A stretch of 13,639 nucleotides of DNA, taken from the NCBI GenBank assembly GCA_947463395.1, contig CANHRV010000021.1, forward strand, positions 1 to 13,639. The letters are read 5' to 3'. The notes under the pieces are model-generated. The model was given only the letters and a program-made list of their open reading frames with translations, ran no database searches and was not told the origin of the DNA. A program made the position numbers and the translations under genes. This document shows, piece after piece, positions 1 to 6,648 of the stretch. Each line of letters begins with the position of its first letter. The first letter of the stretch is position 1. This DNA comes from Opitutia bacterium. Lineage in GTDB: Bacteria > Verrucomicrobiota > Verrucomicrobiia > Opitutales > UBA953.

Positions 1-1
1 A

Positions 2-559
2 CAGCCTTATTTTAACGATCCCGCTTATATCAAAACGTTGGTGGAGTCGGCTCGTCCTTGGTTAGAAAAGCCTTTTGATAAAATTCTATTTTCTTATCAC
101 GGAGTGCCAGAGCGTCATCTGCGCAAAGGTGATCCTTCGAAAGCTCATTGCACCAAGGTCGCTAACTGTTGTGCAGTCGCTAGTCCTTGTCACGCTACCT
201 GCTATAAGCATCAGTGTGTTGAGACTACGCGATTGTTTACCGAAGCGGCGGGACTCCGACCTGAACAAGTGGAAGTCGCTTTCCAATCGCGTTTCGGTCC
301 CGAGAAGTGGATTCCGCCCTATACCGATGAACGACTCGATGCTTTGCCAAAAGAAGGTGTCAAAAAACTCCTCGTCATGTGCCCTGCCTTCACGGCGGAT
401 TGTTTAGAAACCATCGAAGAAATTAGTGGGGAAGGAAAAGAAGAATTCTTGCATGCGGGAGGTGAATCTTTCGAACAGATTCCCTGTCTCAATGATCAGG
501 ATATTTATGTTAAATACTTGGCGGATCGAGCAGCGACTTGGAAGCCTAGTCATCACTAA
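2..559 (+). CDS. hemH: Ferrochelatase, C-terminal part (5' end outside window)
   Basis: Inserts ferrous iron into protoporphyrin IX, the last step of protohaem synthesis. The reading frame is open from the first bases of the window, so the true start lies upstream; about 185 residues are visible. Family landmarks seen are FSYHGVPERH (the catalytic-histidine segment), FQSRFGPEKWIPPYTDE, and VMCPAFTADCLETIEEI (the metal-site glutamate region). Between the histidine motif and the helix beginning VETTRLF lies an insertion with six cysteines (HC, NCC, PC, TC, QC) that is absent from the E. coli enzyme. Some bacterial ferrochelatases bind a [2Fe-2S] cluster through cysteines; that this insertion does so is inference. 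It is the first visible gene of a + strand run; its stop lies about 20 bp before the chosen maf start. Confidence 0.95.
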   Translation, partial: QPYFNDPAYIKTLVESARPWLEKPFDKILFSYHGVPERHLRKGDPSKAHCTKVANCCAVASPCHATCYKHQCVETTRLFTEAAGLRPEQVEVAFQSRFGPEKWIPPYTDERLDALPKEGVKKLLVMCPAFTADCLETIEEISGEGKEEFLHAGGESFEQIPCLNDQDIYVKYLADRAATWKPSHH

Positions 560-578
560 GTTGCACAGATTGCTAACT

Positions 579-1172
579 GTGGAAGCGCCGATTCCCTTTA
601 TTCTCGCCTCGGGCTCCCCACGACGAACTCAATTGCTACAAGCGATGGGTATTCCTCATCGCGTTGTCGTCGCCCAAGTATCGGAAGAAGAGGATCCATC
701 GACCGATCCCCGAGAGATGGTTTTGCACAATGCGTACATTAAGGCTAAAGCGGTTTCAGATCTTTATCCACAAGCCTTGGTTTTGGGAGCCGATACGACA
801 GTAGCTTTAGGAGATAAGTCGCTGAATAAGCCGGCTGATTTAGAGGAATCGCGTCGTATGTTGCAGAGTTTATCCGGGCGAGAGCACACGGTCCATACTG
901 GTATTTGCTTATTGTGTCCTACTTTTGGCGTGGATGAGCGACATGATATTACCGCCTGGGTGAGATTTAAAAAACTTTCCGATGAAACCATTACTCGTTA
1001 TCAAGCTCTCGTGAATACCTTGGACAAAGCAGGTGCTTATGGGATTCAAGAGGGTAAAGAAATGATTATCGAAGCCTATCAAGAGCCTCTTTCGACTATT
1101 ATGGGTTTGCCAGTTGAATTTGTGCAAGAGCGTCTGCGTAGCCTAGGTTTGCTACATCGTTTGTCGCTTTGA
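579..1172 (+). CDS. maf: Maf-family nucleoside triphosphate pyrophosphatase (YhdE type)
   Basis: Hydrolyses non-canonical or excess nucleoside triphosphates to monophosphate and pyrophosphate, a house-cleaning role. From the GTG at 579 it is 197 residues, normal for Maf. Motifs are SGSPRR (residues 11-16), GADTTV (70-75, containing the presumed catalytic Asp) and KAGAYGIQ (150-157). The last is typical of the YhdE-like dTTP/UTP branch rather than the YceF m7GTP branch. The frame is open back to 426, but that extension would overlap hemH and has no family similarity. TTG codons at 561 and 570 are alternative starts, and none of the three has a clear Shine-Dalgarno sequence. It lies between hemH and the TonB-like gene and is probably cotranscribed with them. 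Confidence 0.93.
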   Translation: MEAPIPFILASGSPRRTQLLQAMGIPHRVVVAQVSEEEDPSTDPREMVLHNAYIKAKAVSDLYPQALVLGADTTVALGDKSLNKPADLEESRRMLQSLSGREHTVHTGICLLCPTFGVDERHDITAWVRFKKLSDETITRYQALVNTLDKAGAYGIQEGKEMIIEAYQEPLSTIMGLPVEFVQERLRSLGLLHRLSL

Positions 1173-1175
1173 TTG

Positions 1176-2117
1176 ATGGTCCTTCTTGAAGTTAAACAAT
1201 CGTTCGTTATTGTTTCTTCCGTGTGGTCATCTAATGAAGTCGATCGTCGAGCGATGTGGGGAGCTATGCTCATCACCGTGCTTGTGCATGGACTTATGGC
1301 TGTTTTTTTACCTCAGGTTTTGACGGTTAAAGTCAATCTCGCCAAACCTGTTGAGGTTTTGGTAAAGCCAGTGTCGATTCCAGAGAATCGTTTGCCTCCT
1401 TCGATGCGTTTGGCAGAAGCCAATGCCTCGGCTAATAAACAAGCACCTGCTGCCACGCCTTTGATTGCGGCTCAAAATCAATTAGCGGCGCAGCCGATAC
1501 CAGAAAAAGTCAAAACGGAATCCGTTACTCCGCGATCGACTGGTCAGGACGAAAATCAAATCAAGGTTGTTCAGGCGATGCCTCGACCGATTTCTGTGAG
1601 TGAGGTTTCGGCAAGCGAGGGGAATGCTGGGACGGCTTCGGCAAAAGTGGGTATTTTGCCAAAAAAAGAGTCTATTTCAGTGTCTGAAAAAAAGTCAGTT
1701 GAACCCTCTCCCGAACAACGTCCGCAGGCGATTGTGCCTTCTGGTACTACAGGTTTGCTTTTACGAAACAACGTTGGCGTCAATCGTGCTGGAGCGGTGG
1801 CTATCTCTGCTCGATTTAGCAACTACGGCGATTACATGCAACGAATGATGGAAGCCATCCAGTCAAGTTGGTGGTCGATTCTAGAAAAATCAAAATTTGA
1901 AAGCGTGGCCCGAGGTCGGGTTGTTATTCAGTTTAAGATGTGTCGCGATGGTAGCGTGGTTGATGTTGAAATTCTTCGCAGCGAGGTGCCACAAATTTTA
2001 GCTTTTGCTTGTAAAGATGCGGTGCAGGCTCCGGCTCCCTTTGATGCCTGGCGTGAGGATATGGTCGCCCTGTTTGGGGAGGATGACATCGTTACCATCA
2101 CTTTCCACTACCTCTAA
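1176..2117 (+). CDS. TonB/TolA-like envelope protein
   Basis: Predicted inner-membrane-anchored periplasmic protein of 313 residues. It has one hydrophobic segment (about residues 28-46), then a long low-complexity linker rich in Pro, Ala, Lys, Ser and Val (about 50-210). A compact C-terminal domain (about 217-313) contains GRVVIQFKMCRDGSVVDVEI, the beta-strand pattern of TonB/TolA C-terminal domains. TonB-type proteins couple inner-membrane proton motive force to outer-membrane receptors, and TolA-type proteins serve envelope division; the sequence does not decide between them. No exbB/exbD, tolQ/R or receptor gene is in the window. A TTG at 1173 directly follows the maf stop; I chose the next codon, ATG. 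The start of rluA overlaps the stop by one base. Confidence 0.8.
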   Translation: MVLLEVKQSFVIVSSVWSSNEVDRRAMWGAMLITVLVHGLMAVFLPQVLTVKVNLAKPVEVLVKPVSIPENRLPPSMRLAEANASANKQAPAATPLIAAQNQLAAQPIPEKVKTESVTPRSTGQDENQIKVVQAMPRPISVSEVSASEGNAGTASAKVGILPKKESISVSEKKSVEPSPEQRPQAIVPSGTTGLLLRNNVGVNRAGAVAISARFSNYGDYMQRMMEAIQSSWWSILEKSKFESVARGRVVIQFKMCRDGSVVDVEILRSEVPQILAFACKDAVQAPAPFDAWREDMVALFGEDDIVTITFHYL

Positions 2118-2965
2118 TGAACTCACTGGATTGGATTCCTTTTGCCCGTGGTGTACGTGTTCTCGCCCAACATCCTGTGGGCTTGGTGGCTGTGGAAAAG
2201 CCTGCGGGCGTGATGGCTCATCCTAATCCAGGTGAAAAAGGCGATGGTGAGGCGGTTCTCATTCAGGGAAATTATTCCATGGAGGAAGAAGCTTTCCACG
2301 TTCGCGATGGGGCAGGGGGAATGAGTCGCGTTTATCTTTTAAACCGACTCGATTCACCGACCAGTGGGGTTTTGCTTTTAAGTTTAGAGGAGTCGCTTGC
2401 CGACAAAGTTAAAAAGCTTTTTGCTCAGCACCAAGTGACCAAGCGTTATCTGGCCGTGGTGCGTGGCCGTGGTTTGCGAACTCCTCGAGGCACTTGGCAG
2501 GATGTTTTGACTAAATCAAAGGGGGCGGAGGCGGGTGTTCGTTCTGCGGTTAAGTCGGCTGGTGGTGCACCTGCGATAACCCTTTATCGTTGGGAACGTG
2601 CTGCCTCGGATGGAATGCCCTTATCACTTTTACAGCTCGAGCCTCGCACCGGCCGAACTCACCAATTGCGTGTTCAGACAGCCAAGCATGGTCACCCCAT
2701 TTTGGGTGACCGGACTTATGGGGATTTTGATTTTAACAAAACGCTTGGCACAGCCCGTGGATTCAAGCGTCTGTTTCTCCATGCCTGTGAAACCGAGTTC
2801 ACGGTCGATTGGGCTGGGCAGAAAATTTACTTTAAGGCCGTTTCTCCGATGCCTGAGGAGTTTGCTAAGGTTTTAGGGGATACCGACGGCGATCGCCCAG
2901 CTAAGCTGAATAAGCCGAAGCCAGTAGGCACGAAAGTTTCTCCTCGGTTGAGGGTGAGACTCTAG
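2117..2965 (+). CDS. RluA-family RNA pseudouridine synthase
   Basis: Isomerises uridine to pseudouridine in rRNA or tRNA; the exact target cannot be read from the sequence. The 282-residue protein has the catalytic motif LLNRLDSPTSGVLLLSL, with the nucleophilic Asp at residue 79; the residue before RLD is Asn rather than the more common His. It also has RTGRTHQLRVQ (177-187) and GHPILGDRTYGD (192-203), both typical of the RluA/TruC group. There is no N-terminal S4 domain. The last 25 residues are basic and proline-rich. The ATG overlaps the stop codon of the TonB-like gene (TAATG), so translation is probably coupled. The stop codon overlaps that of the convergent response regulator in a CTAG. 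Confidence 0.93.
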   Translation: MNSLDWIPFARGVRVLAQHPVGLVAVEKPAGVMAHPNPGEKGDGEAVLIQGNYSMEEEAFHVRDGAGGMSRVYLLNRLDSPTSGVLLLSLEESLADKVKKLFAQHQVTKRYLAVVRGRGLRTPRGTWQDVLTKSKGAEAGVRSAVKSAGGAPAITLYRWERAASDGMPLSLLQLEPRTGRTHQLRVQTAKHGHPILGDRTYGDFDFNKTLGTARGFKRLFLHACETEFTVDWAGQKIYFKAVSPMPEEFAKVLGDTDGDRPAKLNKPKPVGTKVSPRLRVRL

Positions 2966-3648
2966 TTCTCGACAGTCGGATCGTAAAACCCTTGTCGAAT
3001 GACAAAGCGAACCACTCCAGCCACATCGTGTACACCGAGTTTACGCATTAGGTTAGTTCGATGATTTTCGGCGGTCTTGGTGCTAATCTTGAGAGCCGAG
3101 GCCACTTGTTTACTGGTATAACTTTTGGCAATCATCACAGCGATTTCCCGTTCACGTTCCGTTAAGACATTCGTCATTTGATCCACTCGGGATTCGCGAT
3201 TTTTTAGAATCTCATGAAGCGTTTGATTGAATTCACTGCTAAACCATTTGCCTCCCTGAGTGATGCGACAAAGCGCTTCGCGTAATTCTGAGATCCGGCT
3301 GTTTTTATGAACAAAACCTTGTACACCGTCTTTGACTAAAATTCGGGCTAGTTGCCTTTCGATTTTAGAAGAAAAAATGAGCACTCGTAGTTTAGGCATT
3401 TCCAGGCGGAGGCGTTGCAAAACTTCGCTGCCACTAATATCGGGTAAATGCATATCGAGAATCAACAGGTCGGGTTTTAAATCGATGGTCTTAGCCACGC
3501 CATCGGTCCCTTTTTCGGCTTTTCCAATGACCTCATAATTTAAGTCATCTTTTAACAATTTCTCCACAAAATCGCACATGGAGGTTTGGTCTTCGATAAC
3601 CATCACCGTTGGGGTCTTAGCCTTAATGGAGTGAATACATTCAAGCAT
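2962..3648 (-). CDS. NarL/FixJ-family response regulator (paralogue 1)
   Basis: Two-domain transcriptional regulator of 228 residues. The receiver domain (about 13-130) has the acidic pair E19/D20, phosphoacceptor D65 in LILDMHLPD, switch S93 in IFSSK and invariant K115 in VHK, so it should be phosphorylatable. The C-terminal LuxR-type helix-turn-helix (about 160-222) includes LTEREREIAVMIA and STKTAENHRTNLMRKLGVHD. It is a close paralogue of the next regulator at 3733-4446, lying 84 bp downstream of it on the same strand. No histidine kinase is in the window, so the cognate signal is unknown. No Shine-Dalgarno sequence precedes the ATG; a promoter-like sequence at 3655-3683 would put transcription start at or next to the start codon. 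Confidence 0.93.
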   Translation of the reverse strand: MLECIHSIKAKTPTVMVIEDQTSMCDFVEKLLKDDLNYEVIGKAEKGTDGVAKTIDLKPDLLILDMHLPDISGSEVLQRLRLEMPKLRVLIFSSKIERQLARILVKDGVQGFVHKNSRISELREALCRITQGGKWFSSEFNQTLHEILKNRESRVDQMTNVLTEREREIAVMIAKSYTSKQVASALKISTKTAENHRTNLMRKLGVHDVAGVVRFVIRQGFYDPTVEN

Positions 3649-3654
3649 TAGAAT

Positions 3655-3683
3655 CTTATAATAAAAGCAGGGCTTAGTCGCAA
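3655..3683 (-). promoter_or_regulatory. Predicted sigma70-type promoter of response regulator 1
   Basis: On the minus strand a -35 box TTGCGA (3678-3683, 4 of 6 consensus positions) and a -10 box TATAAG (3655-3660, 5 of 6) are separated by exactly 17 bp. The expected transcription start is near 3648, the A of the regulator's ATG, so the mRNA may be leaderless. This is a consensus match only; read-through from the upstream paralogue is also possible. Confidence 0.5.
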
Positions 3684-3711
3684 AAATACAAAGTGAAAAG
3701 GTTAATTTTCA

Positions 3712-3727
3712 TAGGGTTAATACCCTA
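3712..3727. repeat. Inverted repeat TAGGGT-TAAT-ACCCTA between the two regulators
   Basis: A perfect 6-bp inverted repeat with a 4-bp spacer lies just past the stop of the upstream regulator and about 30 bp upstream of the -35 box of the downstream one. A further TTAGGGTT copy overlaps the stop codon (3733-3740), and another lies upstream of the second regulator (4497-4504). The position suits an operator for the LuxR-type regulators. As a terminator it is poor: the stem is short and no U-run follows directly. Confidence 0.4.
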
Positions 3728-3732
3728 GAGAA

Positions 3733-4446
3733 TTAGGGTTCAGAGGCGTCGATGAGTCCGTGGCGAATTGCGAAACGCACTAAGCCAGCAACATCGTGAA
3801 CTCCCAGTTTACGCATAAGGTTAGCTCGGTGGTTTTCCGAGGTCTTGATGCTAATGTTGAGTCGGGCAGCGACTTCTTTGCTGCTGTGACTTTGTGCAAT
3901 GAGGCAGGAGATTTCTCGTTCTCTCGGAGTTAGTCGTTCAATCATGTGTTCCGATTGATGGGAGGGACGAGCTAAAGCTTCGCGGACGGTTCGACTAAAA
4001 TCTTCATTAAACCACTGACCGCCTGCAGTGACAGTAGTGATGGCTTGGCGTAGTTCGTCGAGCGAGGACGACTTGTTGACGAATCCGTGCATGCCTTCTT
4101 GAACAAGGCCGCGGACGATGGAAGGTTCTTGTTTGGCAGAGAAAACGAGGACGCGGAGATGGGGAATCGATTTTCCGAGTCTTCGCAATACTTCGACGCC
4201 GCTGAATTCTGGCATCATAACGTCGAGCATCAAAAGGTCTGGTCGATGTTTAAGGGTTAACTCGACGGCCGTTGCTCCGTCTCCAGCGGTGCCAAGAACC
4301 TTGTAGCGAGAAAGCGTTTTAAAAACTTCCCTTGTCATTTCCCGCACCGTGGTTTGATCCTCGGCGATGATTACCGTCTTTGGTTTAATCTCCAGTGGCG
4401 GTCGAGTGGCCAGTAAGTTTTTTCTTTTGGCGATAAGGCTTTTCAT
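3733..4446 (-). CDS. NarL/FixJ-family response regulator (paralogue 2)
   Basis: Response regulator of 237 residues with the same layout as its neighbour. The receiver (about 23-140) has E29/D30, phosphoacceptor D75 in LMLDVMMPE, S103 in VFSAK and K125 in VNK. The LuxR-type DNA-binding domain (about 170-232) includes LTPREREISCLIA and IKTSENHRANLMRKLGVHD. Its recognition-helix region differs from paralogue 1 at only a few positions, so both may bind the same sites, while the receivers have diverged more. The N-terminus carries about 20 extra basic residues (MKSLIAKRKNLLATR). It is divergent from the Bax inhibitor-1 family gene across 196 bp. No Shine-Dalgarno sequence or convincing promoter was found directly upstream. 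Confidence 0.93.
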   Translation of the reverse strand: MKSLIAKRKNLLATRPPLEIKPKTVIIAEDQTTVREMTREVFKTLSRYKVLGTAGDGATAVELTLKHRPDLLMLDVMMPEFSGVEVLRRLGKSIPHLRVLVFSAKQEPSIVRGLVQEGMHGFVNKSSSLDELRQAITTVTAGGQWFNEDFSRTVREALARPSHQSEHMIERLTPREREISCLIAQSHSSKEVAARLNISIKTSENHRANLMRKLGVHDVAGLVRFAIRHGLIDASEP

Positions 4447-4560
4447 AGCAGAGAAAGCACTTCACATGGCTTTGAGGTAGGTGCAATCGATTGAGCTTAG
4501 GGTTTATGCTCTAGGTAAAAGGGGGTAGTGCGCAAAATACTCTCTCTGTCGTTAGAATTT

Positions 4561-4586
4561 TCCCTCATTTTTATAACAAATGGGGA
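4561..4586. repeat. Bulged inverted repeat in the divergent intergenic region
   Basis: TCCC-T-CATTT (4561-4570) pairs with AAATG-GGGA (4578-4586) around the loop TTATAAC: a nine-pair stem with a single bulged T. It lies in the 196-bp region between response regulator 2 and the + strand membrane-protein gene, upstream of that gene's predicted -35 box. It may be an operator or a transcript hairpin. The rest of the region (4447-4560) holds the TTAGGGTT copy and nothing else I can name. Confidence 0.35.
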
Positions 4587-4607
4587 AGGGAGATGTGCCA
4601 GTGCGAC

Positions 4608-4634
4608 TTGACTGACCAGAGAAAGTCCTAAAAT
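4608..4634 (+). promoter_or_regulatory. Predicted promoter of the Bax inhibitor-1 family gene
   Basis: TTGACT (4608-4613, 5 of 6 of the -35 consensus) and TAAAAT (4629-4634, 5 of 6 of the -10 consensus) are separated by 15 bp, shorter than the ideal 17. Transcription would begin around 4641, one or two bases before the ATG at 4643, again implying a leaderless or nearly leaderless mRNA. Confidence 0.45.
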
Positions 4635-4642
4635 GAATAGGT

Positions 4643-5365
4643 ATGGAAAACGCTCCATTCATCGTCTCTCAAGCTTCTGAAACCGATCGTGCGACCTTCT
4701 ACCGTCGTACCTATGCTCACGTGGCTGCAGCCTTCGCTGGCTTCGCAGGTTTGTTGTATGCCTTCTTCGCCAGTGGCATCGCCCAATCGGTTATGTCGGG
4801 ATTGATGAAATTAACCCAAACCGCTGGGGCATTCTCTTGGCTCATCGTTCTCGCTGTCTTCTGGGGTGGTACTTATGTCGCTCAAAAGATGGCTGCGAAT
4901 CGCGCCTCACGTCCTTCCCAGTATCTCGGTTTAGGTCTCTACGTACTTCTCCAAGCCCTCATTTTTATCCCCCTCATTGCGATTGTTGCCTATAAGACGC
5001 ATGGTGATATCGGTCAAATTCTGTTACCCGCCTGTTCGGTGACGGGCGCACTGGTTTTAGGTCTTTCTGTGGCGGTCTTCTTCACGGGAGTTAACTTCTC
5101 CTTCCTACGAATGGTTGTTATTGTGGGTTCAATCTGTGCCCTAGGCGCCATCATTGTCTTCTCCTTGATGGGAATTAACCCTGGTACTTGGTTCGCCTTG
5201 GCCATGATTTTGCTCATGTCCACGGTGATTCTTTATCAAACCTGGGTTATAAAGGATGAATGCTCGACCGAAGACTATGTTTTGGCATCGCTAATTCTAT
5301 TCTCCGCCTTCGTCACCCTTCTTTGGTACGTCATCCAATTCTTCTTAGGTCGTCGCTCAGAATAA
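4643..5365 (+). CDS. Bax inhibitor-1 / TMBIM (YccA-like) family membrane protein
   Basis: Integral inner-membrane protein of 240 residues with about seven hydrophobic helices, the family's usual topology and length. The N-terminal FYRRTYAHVAAAFAGFAGLLY matches the conserved first-helix entry of the Bax1-I family. Family members such as Bacillus YetJ are pH-sensitive calcium leak channels gated by two aspartates in the last helices. Here the equivalent positions appear to be Q199 (in VILYQTWVIK) and A222 (in LILFSAFVTLLW), so that sensor seems to be missing; the alignment was made by eye. No Shine-Dalgarno sequence precedes the ATG. The stop codon is one base from the stop of the convergent methyltransferase gene. 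Confidence 0.85.
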   Translation: MENAPFIVSQASETDRATFYRRTYAHVAAAFAGFAGLLYAFFASGIAQSVMSGLMKLTQTAGAFSWLIVLAVFWGGTYVAQKMAANRASRPSQYLGLGLYVLLQALIFIPLIAIVAYKTHGDIGQILLPACSVTGALVLGLSVAVFFTGVNFSFLRMVVIVGSICALGAIIVFSLMGINPGTWFALAMILLMSTVILYQTWVIKDECSTEDYVLASLILFSAFVTLLWYVIQFFLGRRSE

Positions 5366-5366
5366 A

Positions 5367-6080
5367 TTAAATTTTCTGGGCCACGTAGAATCGTGTCTCT
5401 CCAGCAAAGTTTTTCACCACTGCGTTCTCGGAAACCAATTCGGAACGCAGTTTGCTTTGTAGGGTTTTGAATCCTGCCGTTTTTAACTCCGCCAAGGTTT
5501 CGTATTCCGTACTACTGTGCATGAAGACGGGGGTGGAATCGGTTTCGTGCCAGCGATCACCTTTTTCGCCTTTGGGTGGTATCGGTTCGACCGCCCACTC
5601 TCTGGTATTTTCTCCTTTTTCTCGATCGTTAGCAGTGAAAATGAAGAAGCCTTCTTTCTTAAGCACCCGATAAATTTCTGGCAGAGCTTTTTCTCGGTCT
5701 TCTCGTCCTCGCAGACACATCAAGCCATTGAAGGCGAAAATGACTCCATCAAACGACTCGTTCGCATACTGGAGAGAGCAGGCATTGGCTATTTCGATTC
5801 GAGCTCGATGGTTCGGAGCCATTTGTTGGAAGACCCCACGGGTCATCTCAATCATCACGGGCGAAAAATCTGTTATGGTGAGGTATTGATAGCCTCGTTG
5901 CCATAAGCCCAGACCCACTCGACCTCCGCCACACCCTAACTCGAGAAGGTGAGCTTCGGGTTTAAAGTATTGGGTTATGAGTGATTCTTCCGATTTCCAT
6001 AAACCAACCTGTACCGCGGCTCGTGCATAATTGACAGCGGTAAGCGGGTGAAGCCAATGGGCTTGGCGGTCGGTCTCCAT
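5367..6080 (-). CDS. Class I SAM-dependent methyltransferase, substrate unknown
   Basis: Cytosolic 237-residue protein with a Rossmann-type methyltransferase fold. Motif I is LLELGCGGGRVGLGL (45-59), followed by the acidic end of strand 2 in TITDFSP (68-74). Motif IV is FDGVIFAFNGLMCL (110-123), and a strand 5 region follows at EGFFIFTAND. Such domains methylate small molecules, quinones, tRNA or proteins; nothing here decides which. A good ribosome-binding site, GAGGT (6087-6091 on the opposite strand), lies 6 nt before the ATG, one of only two clear ones in this window. It is divergently transcribed from the DUF192 gene. Confidence 0.85.
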   Translation of the reverse strand: METDRQAHWLHPLTAVNYARAAVQVGLWKSEESLITQYFKPEAHLLELGCGGGRVGLGLWQRGYQYLTITDFSPVMIEMTRGVFQQMAPNHRARIEIANACSLQYANESFDGVIFAFNGLMCLRGREDREKALPEIYRVLKKEGFFIFTANDREKGENTREWAVEPIPPKGEKGDRWHETDSTPVFMHSSTEYETLAELKTAGFKTLQSKLRSELVSENAVVKNFAGETRFYVAQKI

Positions 6081-6082
6081 TA

Positions 6083-6115
6083 CTTGACCTCAAGCCAATC
6101 TTGCCTCGAAGGCAA
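6083..6115. promoter_or_regulatory. Two short perfect palindromes in a divergent intergenic region
   Basis: The 54-bp space between the methyltransferase and the DUF192 gene contains CTTGA-CC-TCAAG (6083-6094) and TTGCCT-CGA-AGGCAA (6101-6115). The first overlaps the methyltransferase ribosome-binding site. Their density in such a short shared region suggests operator sites or a transcript hairpin controlling one or both genes. No convincing -10 box was found with them. Confidence 0.4.
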
Positions 6116-6119
6116 TCGC

Positions 6120-6125
6120 AGGAAG
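6120..6125 (+). promoter_or_regulatory. Ribosome-binding site that fixes the DUF192 start
   Basis: AGGAAG lies 9 nt upstream of the ATG at 6135. It supports this ATG over the in-frame ATG at 6048, which would add a 29-residue leader ahead of the signal peptide and overlap the divergent gene. Confidence 0.65.
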
Positions 6126-6134
6126 AATGACTCG

Positions 6135-6647
6135 ATGATAAAGCGATTGCAGTGGTATGTCCTTGTCGCCGGATTCTTTACCTGGGGTGCTATCTCGGCT
6201 TGGGCGCAAGAAGTACCGATTGAGGTTGGTTTTGAAGTTCCTTTTTCCGTTCAACAAGGAAAAGTTCAAAGTCAGTTAAGATTTGCGGTAACGGATTTAG
6301 AAAAAGCCCAAGGTTTGATGGGTGTTTCGGGTTTACCAGAAAACCAAGGAATGATTTTTATGTATGGGGAAGATCAGCAAATGAGTTTTTGGATGAAGAA
6401 TACACTTATCGATTTAGATATCGCATTTATTCGAGCGGATGGAGTGGTTGATGAAATTAAATCCATGTACGCTCAGGATAAGACGACGGTGAAGTCAAAG
6501 TCATCGGCTATTCGTTATGCCGTGGAGATGCCTCTGGGGTGGTACGCCAAGAGTGGAGTGAAGGTGGGAGATCGACTAAAGATGGAAGACCTAAAAAATG
6601 CTCTCTTAGCTCGAGGGTTTTCTGCCGATCGTTATTTGCCTCAGTAA
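6135..6647 (+). CDS. Secreted DUF192 family protein
   Basis: Predicted exported protein of 170 residues. It begins with a signal peptide: MIKR, a hydrophobic core to about residue 23, then a likely cleavage site after SAWA. The mature part is a single DUF192 domain with QGLMGVSGLPENQGMIFMY (59-77), SFWMKNTLIDLDIAFI (84-99), a glycine-turn DGVVDEI, and AVEMPLGWYAKSGVKVGDRL (129-148). DUF192 is a conserved small beta-rich domain without an agreed biochemical role, so none is claimed. The stop codon is one base from the stop of the convergent microprotein gene at 6649. Confidence 0.88.
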   Translation: MIKRLQWYVLVAGFFTWGAISAWAQEVPIEVGFEVPFSVQQGKVQSQLRFAVTDLEKAQGLMGVSGLPENQGMIFMYGEDQQMSFWMKNTLIDLDIAFIRADGVVDEIKSMYAQDKTTVKSKSSAIRYAVEMPLGWYAKSGVKVGDRLKMEDLKNALLARGFSADRYLPQ

Positions 6648-6648
6648 G

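Noticed and set aside
426..578. Upstream extension of maf to an ATG inside hemH
   Set aside because: The added residues overlap hemH by more than 130 bp and have no Maf similarity; Maf proteins begin just before the SGSPRR motif.
3712..3727. TAGGGT palindrome as an intrinsic terminator for regulator 2
   Set aside because: The stem is six pairs with half A/T content, and no U-run follows directly on the minus-strand transcript.
3712..4504. TTAGGG copies as telomere-like or repeat-array sequence
   Set aside because: Only a few isolated copies exist, hundreds of bases apart, with no tandem array.
5517..5906. 129-codon open frame on the + strand opposite the methyltransferase
   Set aside because: It is antisense to a gene with clear methyltransferase motifs, has no recognisable domain and reads as a shadow frame.
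6048..6134. Longer DUF192 start at the ATG at 6048
   Set aside because: It would overlap the divergent methyltransferase gene and bury the signal peptide; the ATG at 6135 has a ribosome-binding site and directly begins the signal peptide.
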